Source of the DNA: an uncultured Candidatus Melainabacteria bacterium
Lineage (GTDB): Bacteria; Cyanobacteriota; Vampirovibrionia; Gastranaerophilales; Gastranaerophilaceae
Length of the DNA stretch: 18,801 nucleotides
Direction of reading: 5' to 3'
NCBI GenBank assembly: GCA_934754775.1
Contig: CAKVIM010000025.1
Location: forward strand, 1-18,801
A program made the translations under genes and the position numbers. Below the pieces are notes generated by a model. That model saw only the letters and a list, made by a program, of their open reading frames with translations. It was not told the DNA's origin and searched no databases. Each line of letters starts with the position of its first letter. Position 1 is the stretch's first letter. This document shows positions 7,394 through 14,519 of this stretch, one piece after another.

Positions 7394-8353
7394 TTAAATG
7401 TTTAATTTCAGCAAAGCATCTCTAAATGAGATATTTTCTTTTTCTGAAAGAGCTTTAGCTTCCTTAAACACTTCAAGGCTATCCTCGTCAGCATTTGCAA
7501 ACGGTTCAACACCATCTTTTTTGTGATTCGGCAGCTTGTCTTTTGTTGCGGTTTCTTTGAAATCGATTTGTTTAGGTAGAGTTTCAATGAATGATTTAAA
7601 ATCAGCAACTACGGTTGAATCTTCGCCGAATTTTTGTACGCTATCCAATTCTTTTAAAACAGAGATTAAAACATTTTTGTTTGCAGGAACAAGGATACCT
7701 TTTTCAATTTGTTTGTTGATAAATTCTTCGTATTCCTTTTGTTTTATTGCAGATTTAATACTATCCAATTCTTTTTCGATAGCTTCTTTACCTTCCGCTT
7801 TTTCTTTAAAGTCGGCTACTTCATCATTCAAAGCAGAAATGCGTTCTTTCAAAGATTTAATAGTTTCCAATTTTTTATTGGATTCTTTAAAATTTTCTAT
7901 TTGGGTTTCTAAATCTTTGATTTGATTTTTTAATGAATCAATATCTTCTAGTGTTTCATCGAATTCAAAAGTATCGGCTTCGGATTCCATAAATTTAATT
8001 TGTTCCAAGCCTTTAACTTGAGGTGTTGCGGCACCTAAAAAAGATACGGCTTTCAGGTATGCACCTTTGCCTTCAAGGTTTCTATATAATTCAACAGAAA
8101 CTTTTTTGTATTTACCGCTGTTAACATCTTGCTCAAATTCGGCAGGAATATCTTTAAATGCTACTTTTAATATTTCACCATCGGCTTTTACATCTTCAAC
8201 CCAACCGTATGCCGGACCTGATTGTTGGTGGTCGATTGTGATAGGTGCTTCGCAGAATGTTGGGTCGTAGTTTTTTGCGATTTGAGAAATTTCTTTTTTT
8301 GTGAATTTGCCTTGAGGGTAAACTCCGGCTCTAAAAACTTCAAAATATTTCAT
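7394..8353 (-). CDS. Head maturation protease and scaffold (Mu gpI-like)
   Basis: A 319-residue two-part protein. Residues 1 to about 110 form the protease domain: 'VFRAGVYPQGKFTKKEISQIAKNYDP', then 'ITIDHQQSGPAYGWVEDV' with H42 and 'KYKKVSVELYRN' with S86, the His/Ser pair expected for the Mu gpI protease family. Residues about 130-225 are a long Lys/Glu/Leu-rich coiled coil, the scaffold part around which the capsid assembles; the rest is a charged helical tail. In Mu the scaffold (Z) is made from the C-terminal part of I by an internal start; no equivalent start is evident here. It is the first gene of the leftward operon, with GGAG 7-8 bases before its ATG and a sigma70-like promoter about 40 bases further up. 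Confidence 0.9.
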   Translation of the reverse strand: MKYFEVFRAGVYPQGKFTKKEISQIAKNYDPTFCEAPITIDHQQSGPAYGWVEDVKADGEILKVAFKDIPAEFEQDVNSGKYKKVSVELYRNLEGKGAYLKAVSFLGAATPQVKGLEQIKFMESEADTFEFDETLEDIDSLKNQIKDLETQIENFKESNKKLETIKSLKERISALNDEVADFKEKAEGKEAIEKELDSIKSAIKQKEYEEFINKQIEKGILVPANKNVLISVLKELDSVQKFGEDSTVVADFKSFIETLPKQIDFKETATKDKLPNHKKDGVEPFANADEDSLEVFKEAKALSEKENISFRDALLKLNI

Positions 8354-8390
8354 TTTTTTAGCTCCATTTTTTTGTGTTGTTGGTAAGTAT

Positions 8391-8412
8391 TCTAACTATA
8401 ACCTGTGTTAGA
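8391..8412. promoter_or_regulatory. Dyad enclosing the -10 box, possible operator
   Basis: TCTAAC (8391-8396) and GTTAGA (8407-8412) form a perfect 6-base inverted repeat 10 bases apart. The -10 hexamer of the leftward promoter overlaps the first half and the spacer. Single half-sites recur at 8507-8512 (GTTAGA) and 8808-8813 (TCTAAC). The geometry suits a dimeric regulator, acting as repressor if it blocks the -10. Confidence 0.4.
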
Positions 8413-8424
8413 TGCGGTTCTCAA
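8395..8424 (-). promoter_or_regulatory. Sigma70-type promoter for the leftward head operon
   Basis: On the minus strand a -35 box TTGAGA (8424-8419, five of six consensus bases) is followed after 18 bases by a -10 box TATAGT (8400-8395, five of six). Transcription would begin near 8388 and give a leader of about 35 bases before the protease ATG. No better candidate lies upstream of the operon. Confidence 0.6.
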
Positions 8425-8489
8425 ATGTTCAAAACAAAATTTTTAGCATTGAATTTTTCAATGTAAAAAATTTTGCATTGTTCATTTGA
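8421..8489. repeat. Long inverted repeat (33-base arms)
   Basis: Arms 8421-8453 and 8457-8489 are complementary at 27 of 33 positions around a 3-base centre; the longest uninterrupted block includes CAAAATTTTT, and the ends are TCAAATG/CATTTGA. The left arm contains most of the -35 box of the leftward promoter. It could extrude as a cruciform, terminate readthrough weakly, or bind a regulator. Confidence 0.6.
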
Positions 8490-8520
8490 AACGGTGGTTG
8501 AACAAAGTTAGACTGAGGAT

Positions 8521-8550
8521 ATCTCAAGTGCTTTTAAAAGCATTTGAGAT
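8521..8550. repeat. 30-base near-perfect palindrome
   Basis: ATCTCAAGTGCTTTT is followed directly by AAAAGCATTTGAGAT, symmetric except for one position (a G-U pair in RNA). The outer heptad TTTGAGA also occurs at the -35 box of the leftward promoter, so the same protein might bind both. It lacks a following U tract, so it is not a standard terminator. Confidence 0.6.
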
Positions 8551-8610
8551 AAAACGAACTTTTATATTCTTAAATATTAGAATTATTTTGAAGAACTTTT
8601 TTTTAATGTC

Positions 8611-8652
8611 CTTTTCTTTCTCTTTTGTTGCGAAAGAAAAGAGAAAGAAAAG
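8611..8652. repeat. Pyrimidine/purine inverted repeat, perfect 16-base arms
   Basis: CTTTTCTTTCTCTTTT (8611-8626) and its exact complement AAAAGAGAAAGAAAAG (8637-8652) flank a 10-base loop. The right arm is continued by a similar purine run to about 8670. A homopyrimidine/homopurine hairpin of this kind is unlike the surrounding coding DNA and resembles intergenic repeats dispersed in bacterial chromosomes. The T run at 8597-8604 would follow the hairpin only in leftward transcripts. Confidence 0.6.
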
Positions 8653-8685
8653 AACGAAAAGAAAGAGAAAACACGCTATTGCTTC

Positions 8686-8762
8686 CTACGCTCTTACGAG
8701 CGTGGATTGAATGGATGTAGCAAGCAGAGCTTGCACTCTTGCGCTCGCTAAAAAACGCTCGC
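8686..8762. repeat. Cluster of GC-rich hairpins and CGCTCGC repeats
   Basis: CTACGCTC (8686-8693) pairs with GAGCGTGG (8698-8705) around TTAC. GCAAGC (8720-8725) pairs with GCTTGC (8729-8734) around AGA. CGCTCGC then occurs twice, at 8742-8748 and 8756-8762. The stretch is clearly richer in G and C than the flanking genes, holds no credible gene, and looks like a REP-type or other dispersed palindromic unit. Confidence 0.5.
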
Positions 8763-8849
8763 GGTGCTAAAGATGTTCGATTTAGTTTTGTTTTATTACA
8801 AATTTATTCTAACCTTATTCATTTACAAATCTCCCCTACCCTCTAAGAA

Positions 8850-8885
8850 GGTTGCAATGCTTGAATTTACAAGCCTCTTGCAACC
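8850..8885 (+). promoter_or_regulatory. Stem-loop in the leader of the rightward operon
   Basis: GGTTGCAA (8850-8857) plus GCTTG (8859-8863) pair with CAAGC (8870-8874) plus TTGCAACC (8878-8885), loop AATTTA, with a small internal loop. It ends 34 bases before the first ATG and is followed by GACTTTCTTTCTC, a poor U tract. It could be an attenuator, an mRNA stabiliser or part of an operator. I could not find a convincing -35/-10 pair for this operon. Confidence 0.45.
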
Positions 8886-8919
8886 GACTTTCTTTCTCAA
8901 AAACAAAAAGGACAATAAT

Positions 8920-9165
8920 ATGGAAATACTTGACCAACTTCAACCGCTATTAGAAAATATCGGTTTTCCTGCGCTCATATTTGCAATTTGGTACATTTAT
9001 CACCAATCACAAGTAAAAGCGTTTGAAAAAATTATTCAAAACAATTTTGAAATACTAAAAGACCTTCTTGAAACCAACCAATTTCATGCTGCACTACTTT
9101 CAAGAATTGAAAGCAAAATCGACAACAACCTTTGGTGTCCTCTTCTAAAAAAGGAGGTTAACTAG
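8920..9165 (+). CDS. Small single-pass membrane protein, first gene of rightward operon
   Basis: An 81-residue protein starting MEILDQLQPLLENIGFPALI. Residues about 12-27 (NIGFPALIFAIWYIYH) form one membrane segment; the remainder is a helical, charged cytoplasmic part ending DNNLWCPLLKKEVN. The layout (short N-terminus, one membrane segment, amphipathic helix) resembles small BhlA/holin-like or Mu-like accessory proteins, but a holin role is only a guess. The ATG at 8920 has AAGGA 7 bases upstream; an in-frame ATG at 8764 would add about 50 residues across the leader stem-loop and has no ribosome binding site. Its TAG is directly followed by the next gene's ATG. Confidence 0.72.
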   Translation: MEILDQLQPLLENIGFPALIFAIWYIYHQSQVKAFEKIIQNNFEILKDLLETNQFHAALLSRIESKIDNNLWCPLLKKEVN

Positions 9166-9408
9166 ATGAATATCGAAAGACTGCAATTAAAAGGGCTTTT
9201 GGCTGAATCAAAAAAGACATATCGAGCATTAGATACAGAAGCATCAGGATTAATTCTTCTGCTGCGTTCGCTTTTGAATCCCTACGAGGCAATTGTTTTA
9301 CTTGATATGGATAAAATCGTATCAATCACAAGCCGTTTAAATACCGTTCAAACTGAGATGAAAAACTATGCCGAAAAAATTAAAAAATTGGAGGCAGAAT
9401 TTGAATAG
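9166..9408 (+). CDS. Mu gp26-like small helical protein preceding terminase
   Basis: An 80-residue, wholly helical protein: 'MNIERLQLKGLLAESKKTYR', 'LLLRSLLNPYEAIVLLDMDK' and a C-terminal coiled segment 'TEMKNYAEKIKKLEAEFE'. Proteins of this size and layout ('...LR.LL.P.E....LD...I') regularly precede the small terminase gene in Mu-like prophages; the function is unknown. A perfect AAGGAGGT lies 8-15 bases before the ATG, making it one of the strongest translation starts in the window. Confidence 0.7.
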   Translation: MNIERLQLKGLLAESKKTYRALDTEASGLILLLRSLLNPYEAIVLLDMDKIVSITSRLNTVQTEMKNYAEKIKKLEAEFE

Positions 9409-9844
9409 CAAAAAAGAAGAATTTTTGACGGAAGCAGAAAGGCTGTTTGTATACGAATATCTTCCAGCTGATGCGATAGCAAAACAATTAAATCTCAATC
9501 GAAAAACAATCAACAATTGGCGTGCAGAATACGAATGGGACAAAAAGCGAGCATCATTTCTGAAATCAAAAACATCTTTTCACGAGGAATTATTTGAATT
9601 CGCAAGAAAAATTATGCGTGAAATTTCAGCCGATATTGATGCCGGAGAAAAAATCGACCCTGCAAGATTAAACGCACTTTGCAGATTTGTGCCGTTATTT
9701 GGAACATCAAAAAAATACGAAGATACAATCGCACAAAAAGAGAAAACAGAGATTAAGCGAGGTTTAACACCTGAATTAATTGCACAAATCGAAGAAGAAG
9801 TATTGGGAATTACCCCAAATGACAACCAAAATGAAGAAAACTAA
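9401..9844 (+). CDS. Terminase small subunit, Mu gp27-like (DUF1804)
   Basis: A 147-residue DNA-binding protein. Residues about 8-45 (LTEAERLFVYEYLPADAIAK onward, then NLNRKTINNWRAEYEWDKKR) form a helix-turn-helix of the type seen in DUF1804 and other small terminases, which recognise phage DNA and recruit the large subunit. The C-terminal 'LTPELIAQIEEEVLGI' probably contacts the large subunit. I chose TTG at 9401 as the start: GGAGG at 9390-9394 lies 6 bases before it, and it overlaps the preceding TAG by the usual few bases. An upstream in-frame ATG at 9368 lacks a ribosome binding site. It overlaps the large-subunit gene by 26 bases. Confidence 0.82.
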   Translation: MNSKKEEFLTEAERLFVYEYLPADAIAKQLNLNRKTINNWRAEYEWDKKRASFLKSKTSFHEELFEFARKIMREISADIDAGEKIDPARLNALCRFVPLFGTSKKYEDTIAQKEKTEIKRGLTPELIAQIEEEVLGITPNDNQNEEN

Positions 9845-11174
9845 ATTTTTCTTACCGTATCAAATGCGGTGGTTAAATGATAATTCAAAAGTAAAAATCT
9901 GGGAAAAGTCCAGAAGAATAGGAGCAACGTATGTTCAAAGTTATGAAGATGTAAGAGATTGTGTAAAGCGGATTGTACCTGCTGTTTGGTTTTCTTCTGC
10001 CGATGAATCTGCCGCTCGTGAGTATATTGATTACTGTAAACAATGGGCTACTTTGTTTAATATTGCCGCAAAGGATTTAGGCGAACAGGTTTTGGACAAA
10101 GAAAAAGATATCAAAGCGTATGTTATTCAGTTTTCAAACGGAACTAAAATTCACGCATTATCTTCAAACCCTAAAGGTTTTCGTTCTAAAGGCGGAAAAG
10201 TTGTTCTTGATGAATTTGCATTCCACAACAATCCTGCCGAACTTTGGAAAGCTGCACGACCTTGTATCACTTGGGGATATCCATTAAGGATTCTTTCTAC
10301 CCATAACGGTCAAAGTTGTCTTTATTACAAATTTTTAGACCAAGTTGAGAGAGGCAAATTAAAATGGAGTCACCACAAAACACCGATTCAACTTGCAGTA
10401 GCCGAAGGTTTGGTTGATAAAATTTTTGGACGAAAAACAACCAAAGCAGAACAGGAAGAATGGCTTGAAGAAGAACGCAAAAACTGTTTTGACGAGTACA
10501 CTTGGTTACAAGAATATTGCTGTGTCGCAATAGACGAAGCCTGTGCTTTTTTGCCATATGAACTTATCACACCTTGTGAGATGACAGATATTTTAAAATC
10601 ACTTGAAACAATAAAAGGTGATTTGTACGTAGGAGTTGATATCGGCAGAAGGAAAGATTTGACTGTAATTTGGTGTTTGGAAAGATTTGAGAATTCTAAA
10701 TACACAAGAAAAGTTAAAGTCTTGGAAAAGACTCCGTTTCATATTCAATACGAAATAATTTCTGCAATATTAAGACATCCGAAATTAAGACGTTGTTGTA
10801 TTGATAGTACAGGTATTGGAATGCAACTGGCTGAAACTGCACAAAAAGATTTCGGCAAATACCTAGTCGAAATGGTTATGTTCACCAACAAATCCAAAGA
10901 AGAAATGGCATACAATTTGAGGACAAATTTTGAAGATAAATCGGTATTTATCCCAAACGACCACGATATTCGAGAGGATTTGCACTCAATTAGAAGAATT
11001 GCAACCAAAGCAGGAAATATACGTTTTGATGCAGACTCATCCGAAGTAAACGGTCACGCAGACAGATTTTGGGCATTAGCACTTGCTCTTATTGCCTGTT
11101 CAGTTCCGTATTCATCGGTCGACATTACAACTCGAAAAAAATATGAAACACTCAAGATGACAGAGAATTTTTAA
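9819..11174 (+). CDS. Terminase large subunit, Mu gp28-like
   Basis: A 451-residue packaging motor. The N-terminal ATPase shows an adapted Walker A 'WEKSRRIGATYVQS' (28-41), Walker B 'GGKVVLDEFAFH' (about 125-136) and a coupling segment 'LRILSTHNG' (about 155-163). The C-terminal RNase H-like nuclease has its acidic residues in 'LYVGVDIGRRKDLTVIW', 'RRCCIDSTGIGMQLAE' and 'NGHADRFWALALAL'. This set is typical of Mu gp28-type terminases. The ATG at 9819 is preferred over an upstream in-frame ATG at 9780; another ATG four codons downstream is possible because no strong ribosome binding site marks either. It lies apart from its usual partner, the portal gene, which is on the opposite strand 7 kb away. 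Confidence 0.92.
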   Translation: MTTKMKKTKFFLPYQMRWLNDNSKVKIWEKSRRIGATYVQSYEDVRDCVKRIVPAVWFSSADESAAREYIDYCKQWATLFNIAAKDLGEQVLDKEKDIKAYVIQFSNGTKIHALSSNPKGFRSKGGKVVLDEFAFHNNPAELWKAARPCITWGYPLRILSTHNGQSCLYYKFLDQVERGKLKWSHHKTPIQLAVAEGLVDKIFGRKTTKAEQEEWLEEERKNCFDEYTWLQEYCCVAIDEACAFLPYELITPCEMTDILKSLETIKGDLYVGVDIGRRKDLTVIWCLERFENSKYTRKVKVLEKTPFHIQYEIISAILRHPKLRRCCIDSTGIGMQLAETAQKDFGKYLVEMVMFTNKSKEEMAYNLRTNFEDKSVFIPNDHDIREDLHSIRRIATKAGNIRFDADSSEVNGHADRFWALALALIACSVPYSSVDITTRKKYETLKMTENF

Positions 11175-11253
11175 AATCGATTTTAAGACCTGTAAAAATA
11201 TATTGAATGATAATTTATACCAATCAAGACCGTAAAATTCAATAGAAAGGTTT

Positions 11254-11292
11254 TTGAACACTTTTTGAACGGTATGTGGTAGCAACTAAAAT
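11254..11292 (+). promoter_or_regulatory. Possible promoter and tandem repeat before the tail chaperone
   Basis: The 144-base gap after the terminase gene holds TTGAAC (11265-11270) and TAAAAT (11287-11292) 16 bases apart, a modest sigma70-like pair. TTTTTGAAC is repeated at 11251-11259 and 11262-11270, an 11-base period, close to one helical turn, which could be a tandem activator site. No hairpin terminator is seen in the gap. Confidence 0.3.
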
Positions 11293-11318
11293 ACTAAAAA
11301 TTTATTAGGAGAAAAAAT

Positions 11319-11582
11319 ATGACAAAAGAACTTACACTTCCGTCAGGTAAAATTGCAATGATTAAAAAAGGCAAAGGGATTGATTTATTGAATGCTCAAA
11401 AGAATTCCAATTCATCAGAAGAAATTCCATACGCTTTAATTGCACAACTAACGGAAATTGATGGTCAAAGTATCGTGTATGAAGATGTTTTAGAAATGGA
11501 TTTGGAGGATGTTTTAGCTATCCAAAGTGAAATTACAGGTGGCTCAAAAAAGGAAGCAACCTCCCTGACAGCCAAACAATAA
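11319..11582 (+). CDS. Tail assembly chaperone, short (E-like) form
   Basis: An 87-residue protein in the position between tail structural genes and the tape measure where P2-like phages encode gpE. It begins MTKELTLPSGKIAMIKKGKG and contains 'IPYALIAQLTEIDGQSIVYEDVLEMDLEDVLAIQSEI', matching the usual chaperone type ('L.sGk.a.i....g.d...A', 'D...L...D'). It binds the tape measure during tail assembly and is absent from the virion. AGGAG lies 9 bases before the ATG. Near its 3' end is a -1 slippery heptamer that would give the longer form. Confidence 0.82.
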   Translation: MTKELTLPSGKIAMIKKGKGIDLLNAQKNSNSSEEIPYALIAQLTEIDGQSIVYEDVLEMDLEDVLAIQSEITGGSKKEATSLTAKQ

Positions 11583-11719
11583 TTTATTTGTGCAAAATTA
11601 CAGGTTGGCAATATTCGGAGCTTGCTCAGATGCCAATTGATGATTTGATTTATTGGTGCAGGCAAGCGATTAAATACGGAATAAAAAGTCGAAACACATT
11701 GGAACAGGACGAATGCTAG
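11319..11719 (+). CDS. Tail assembly chaperone, -1 frameshift (E+E'-like) form
   Basis: Reading 11319-11552 in the first frame and then -1 from 11552 gives a 133-residue fusion ending at TAG 11717-11719. The added part, in which 'IYLCKITGWQYSELAQMPID' and 'DLIYWCRQAIKYGIKSR' can be read, has the 'W....L..M..ddl..W...a' pattern of P2 gpE'-type extensions. The frame has no start codon or ribosome binding site of its own at a sensible place, but is open from the slippery site to the tape-measure start, which it overlaps by 7 bases. The fusion is inferred from a pattern known across contractile and siphoviral phages. Confidence 0.8.
11546..11552 (+). promoter_or_regulatory. Programmed -1 frameshift site A AAA AAG
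   Basis: The heptamer sits in the correct zero-frame phase (TCA AAA AAG) and is among the most efficient -1 sites in bacteria. AGGTGG a few bases upstream (11537-11542) may act as an internal Shine-Dalgarno stimulator, although the spacing is short. The zero-frame stop follows 10 codons later. I see no strong downstream hairpin. Confidence 0.8.
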
Positions 11720-14082
11720 ACGAAGCAATGAAAGTATCATTAACCCTTGTAGCTTTTGATAAGATGTCAAAAGTTATTCGTGATGCCGTTCAAAAATCGA
11801 ATGATGACTTTAATAAAATGCAAGCCAAAATTAAAGATACATCCGAAAAAATGGAAAAATTCGGTAAAACAGCTTCGCTTGTGGGTGGTGCTTTAGTCGG
11901 ATTTGGTGCAGTTAACCTAAAAATGGCAGCTGATTTTGAAGCAGGTATGTCCAATGTTTCTACTTTGATTGATACAAATATCGAGAATTTTGGTGCTATG
12001 AAAGATGAAGTTTTAGAAATTGCAAAAAGAACGCCTGTGGCTTTAGAAGGTTTGACTTCTGCTTTGTATGATATTCGCTCTGCCGGAATTAGTGCTGATA
12101 TGCAGTTTAAAGTTTTAGAACGTTCGGCACAATTAGGCTTAACAGGTTTAGGCTCGACTTCGGAAGCGGTTGACTTGGTAACATCATCTTTAAATGCTTT
12201 TCAACTGAAAGGTGAAAAAGCGGACAAAGTGTATGACACAATTTTCAAAACCGTTAAATATGGTAAAACTACAATTTCAGGAATTGCACAAGGTTTTGGT
12301 TCTGTTGCCGGAACAGTTGCAGCAGCAGGAATCGAGTTGGACGATTATTTAGCAGCCGTTGCAGCACTAACGACAACAGGTCAACCTGCCGCTCAAGCAC
12401 ACCACCAATTGAAAGCAGCTATTGCAGGTATGACTCGAGAGTCTGAAGATTCTGCAAAAGTTTTTAATTCATTAGGAGTTAAAAGTTTTAAAGAATTAAT
12501 CCAAAAATCAGGCGGTATGGTTAATGCGTTTAAAGCAATTACAGATAAAGTAAACGGTAATGATTCTGCAATTTTAGGATTATTCGGTTCTACTATGGCA
12601 TACAACGCTGTTTTAGGTTTAACAACAAAACAAAGCCAAAGCTATATCGATACACTCCAATCTATGAGATACGGCGTTTCATTGATTGACGAAGGATATC
12701 AAAAACAATACAATACTGAACACGCAAGACTTCAGAGAATGAAAAACCTTACTCAAACGATTGGAATTGAACTCGGAGAAGCTATATCGCCATTATTTAG
12801 CAAACTTTTGGATTTTACTGAATACGGGATTAATCTGTTCGGTAAATTATCACCTCAAGCAAAAAGCTTTTTTGCGATATCTCTAGTTGGTTTTGGTGCT
12901 ATTGCTTCAACCGTTGGAGTCGCAAGTTTGATGGGAAGTAAACTTTTAGGATTTTATGGCGATTTTTTGAATAATGCAAGAAAATTGACTCCTGTACTTA
13001 TTCAAAATTCTGCAAATCTTCTAAAATTCTTCGGCTTAACTTCTACTGCTCAAACTTTCACGCTTGGTGCATTATTTAGTGATATTAAAAGAATTGATAC
13101 AGAATTAAGATATGGAATCGTGAATAGTTTTAAAACACTTCCTGCAAATATTACAGAATCAACGGTGGCTTTAAAAAATTGGGTAGTTACTTCAGCTAAA
13201 GCCGTTCCATCAATGTTTATTAACGGTTTAAATAATTTAAAAACTGCATTTTTAAATATTCCAAATCTGATAAAGAATGCAATCGTATCTTTTAGAGCGT
13301 TTTCTTTAACCCTTCTAACTTCACCAATCGGTTGGATAGCCTTAGCAATCGGAACAGCAGCACTATTAATCTACAAATATTGGAAACCGATAAGCGGATT
13401 TTTTAAAGGAATGTGGCAAGGTTTGGTTGATGGTTTACAACCTGTTTTATCGATATTCAAGCGAATGGGTGAAGCGATAAATCCTGTTTTTGCACCGATA
13501 AAAGCTTTAATCAATTGGTTTAAACAAATAATCAAGCCTGTTGATGATGTTGGCGGAGCTGCCGAAAATATGGGTGTCCGATTTGGTAAAGCAATTGCAA
13601 GTATTATTGTTAAAGTAACTCAATTTGTTTCAAAAATATTTGAATGCGGATTAAAAATTCCGACAATGATAGCAAACGGAATAATGTCAGGTGTTGGAAA
13701 AGTCTCGGATGCAATAAAAAAAGTTACTCAAACCATCAGAGATTTTTTACCGCACTCACCTGCCAAAACCGGTCCGTTAAAAGATTTAAACAAAGTAAAA
13801 ATTATTGAAACGGTAGCTCAAACGATAAAGCCTGCACCGATAGTTTCAGCTATGAACAAAACTCTCGGAGTGTTTAATACAGGATTTAAGGCAAATGTTC
13901 CGAATTCAAATTTTGTAACACAAAATCATTCTGCCCCTGTTACAATCCACTACAATCCGATTATTACTTTATCAGGAACTGCATCAAAAGAAGATTTTGC
14001 ACAAATGTTAAAGCAACACAAAGATGAGATTTTGAGGATTTTCAAGCAAGAAAACGAACGCAGATTGAGAATGGCTTACTAA
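11713..14082 (+). CDS. Tail tape measure protein
   Basis: A 789-residue protein that sets tail length and is ejected with DNA. The N-terminal coiled region (about 15-60) leads into the TP901-type core: 'MAADFEAGMSNVSTLIDTN', 'EVLEIAKRTPVALEGLTSAL', 'DIRSAGISADMQFKVLERSA', 'FGSVAGTVAAAGIELDDYLA'. Hydrophobic segments at about 385-412 and 537-556 (PIGWIALAIGTAALLIYKY) are the usual membrane-active parts. The C-terminal 'FLPHSPAKTGPLKDLNKVKI' is another common family element. Assuming 0.15 nm per residue the tail would be roughly 120 nm. The ATG at 11713 overlaps the end of the frameshifted chaperone; AGGA lies just upstream. ATG 11728 is an alternative start. Confidence 0.95.
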   Translation: MLDEAMKVSLTLVAFDKMSKVIRDAVQKSNDDFNKMQAKIKDTSEKMEKFGKTASLVGGALVGFGAVNLKMAADFEAGMSNVSTLIDTNIENFGAMKDEVLEIAKRTPVALEGLTSALYDIRSAGISADMQFKVLERSAQLGLTGLGSTSEAVDLVTSSLNAFQLKGEKADKVYDTIFKTVKYGKTTISGIAQGFGSVAGTVAAAGIELDDYLAAVAALTTTGQPAAQAHHQLKAAIAGMTRESEDSAKVFNSLGVKSFKELIQKSGGMVNAFKAITDKVNGNDSAILGLFGSTMAYNAVLGLTTKQSQSYIDTLQSMRYGVSLIDEGYQKQYNTEHARLQRMKNLTQTIGIELGEAISPLFSKLLDFTEYGINLFGKLSPQAKSFFAISLVGFGAIASTVGVASLMGSKLLGFYGDFLNNARKLTPVLIQNSANLLKFFGLTSTAQTFTLGALFSDIKRIDTELRYGIVNSFKTLPANITESTVALKNWVVTSAKAVPSMFINGLNNLKTAFLNIPNLIKNAIVSFRAFSLTLLTSPIGWIALAIGTAALLIYKYWKPISGFFKGMWQGLVDGLQPVLSIFKRMGEAINPVFAPIKALINWFKQIIKPVDDVGGAAENMGVRFGKAIASIIVKVTQFVSKIFECGLKIPTMIANGIMSGVGKVSDAIKKVTQTIRDFLPHSPAKTGPLKDLNKVKIIETVAQTIKPAPIVSAMNKTLGVFNTGFKANVPNSNFVTQNHSAPVTIHYNPIITLSGTASKEDFAQMLKQHKDEILRIFKQENERRLRMAY

Positions 14083-14096
14083 ACAAGGATTAAAAA

Positions 14097-14519
14097 ATGT
14101 TTGCACAACTTGGTGACATTAAATTTGAATTAATAACTTACTTTAACGGTTTAACAGAAGCGGTTTCATACAATTACGCTGAACATGAGCGGATTGAAAA
14201 CAAATCAGTTTTACAGTTTATGGGTAAAAATTTGTTACAGGAAAATTTGAAATTAAATTTCCACAAGAATTTTTGTGAGCCGGAAAAAGAATTGAAAAAA
14301 CTTACTGAAGTAGCTGACAAAGCAAAACCGCTCAAATTTATCAAGGGTAATGGTGAATATGTAGGAGTTTTTGTTATTGAAGAAATCACAAAAACAACCG
14401 AGCAAGCTTCAGCGCAAGGTGATTTGATTTCAATTCAGGTAGAAATCAGGTTAAAGGAATATACAGGAAAAATTGATGAAGAGGACAAAAGTCAAGACAA
14501 AGGATTTAAGCGTAAATGA
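14097..14519 (+). CDS. Tail protein U (P2 gpU-like)
   Basis: A 140-residue protein of the P2 gpU family: 'MFAQLGDIKFELITYFNGLT', 'YAEHERIENKSVLQFMGKNL' and 'NGEYVGVFVIEEITKTTEQA' followed by the family's 'IEVEIRLKEY'-type strand. gpU caps or stabilises tail structures during assembly. It sits 14 bases after the tape measure with AAGGA in the gap, and overlaps the next gene by 4 bases (ATGA), the same order T-U-X as in P2. The final 20 residues are charged and probably disordered. Confidence 0.9.
   Translation: MFAQLGDIKFELITYFNGLTEAVSYNYAEHERIENKSVLQFMGKNLLQENLKLNFHKNFCEPEKELKKLTEVADKAKPLKFIKGNGEYVGVFVIEEITKTTEQASAQGDLISIQVEIRLKEYTGKIDEEDKSQDKGFKRK

Noticed and set aside
8486..8710. A 74-codon plus-strand frame in the control region.
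   Set aside because: Its content is dictated by the palindromes and the purine-rich repeat (Lys/Arg runs), and it has no ribosome binding site.
8764..8919. N-terminal extension of the first rightward gene from an ATG at 8764.
   Set aside because: It crosses the leader hairpin and lacks a ribosome binding site; ATG 8920 has AAGGA at good spacing.
9780..9818. Upstream ATG for the large terminase.
   Set aside because: It would overlap the small subunit gene by 65 bases with no ribosome binding site, and the extra residues do not look like family sequence.
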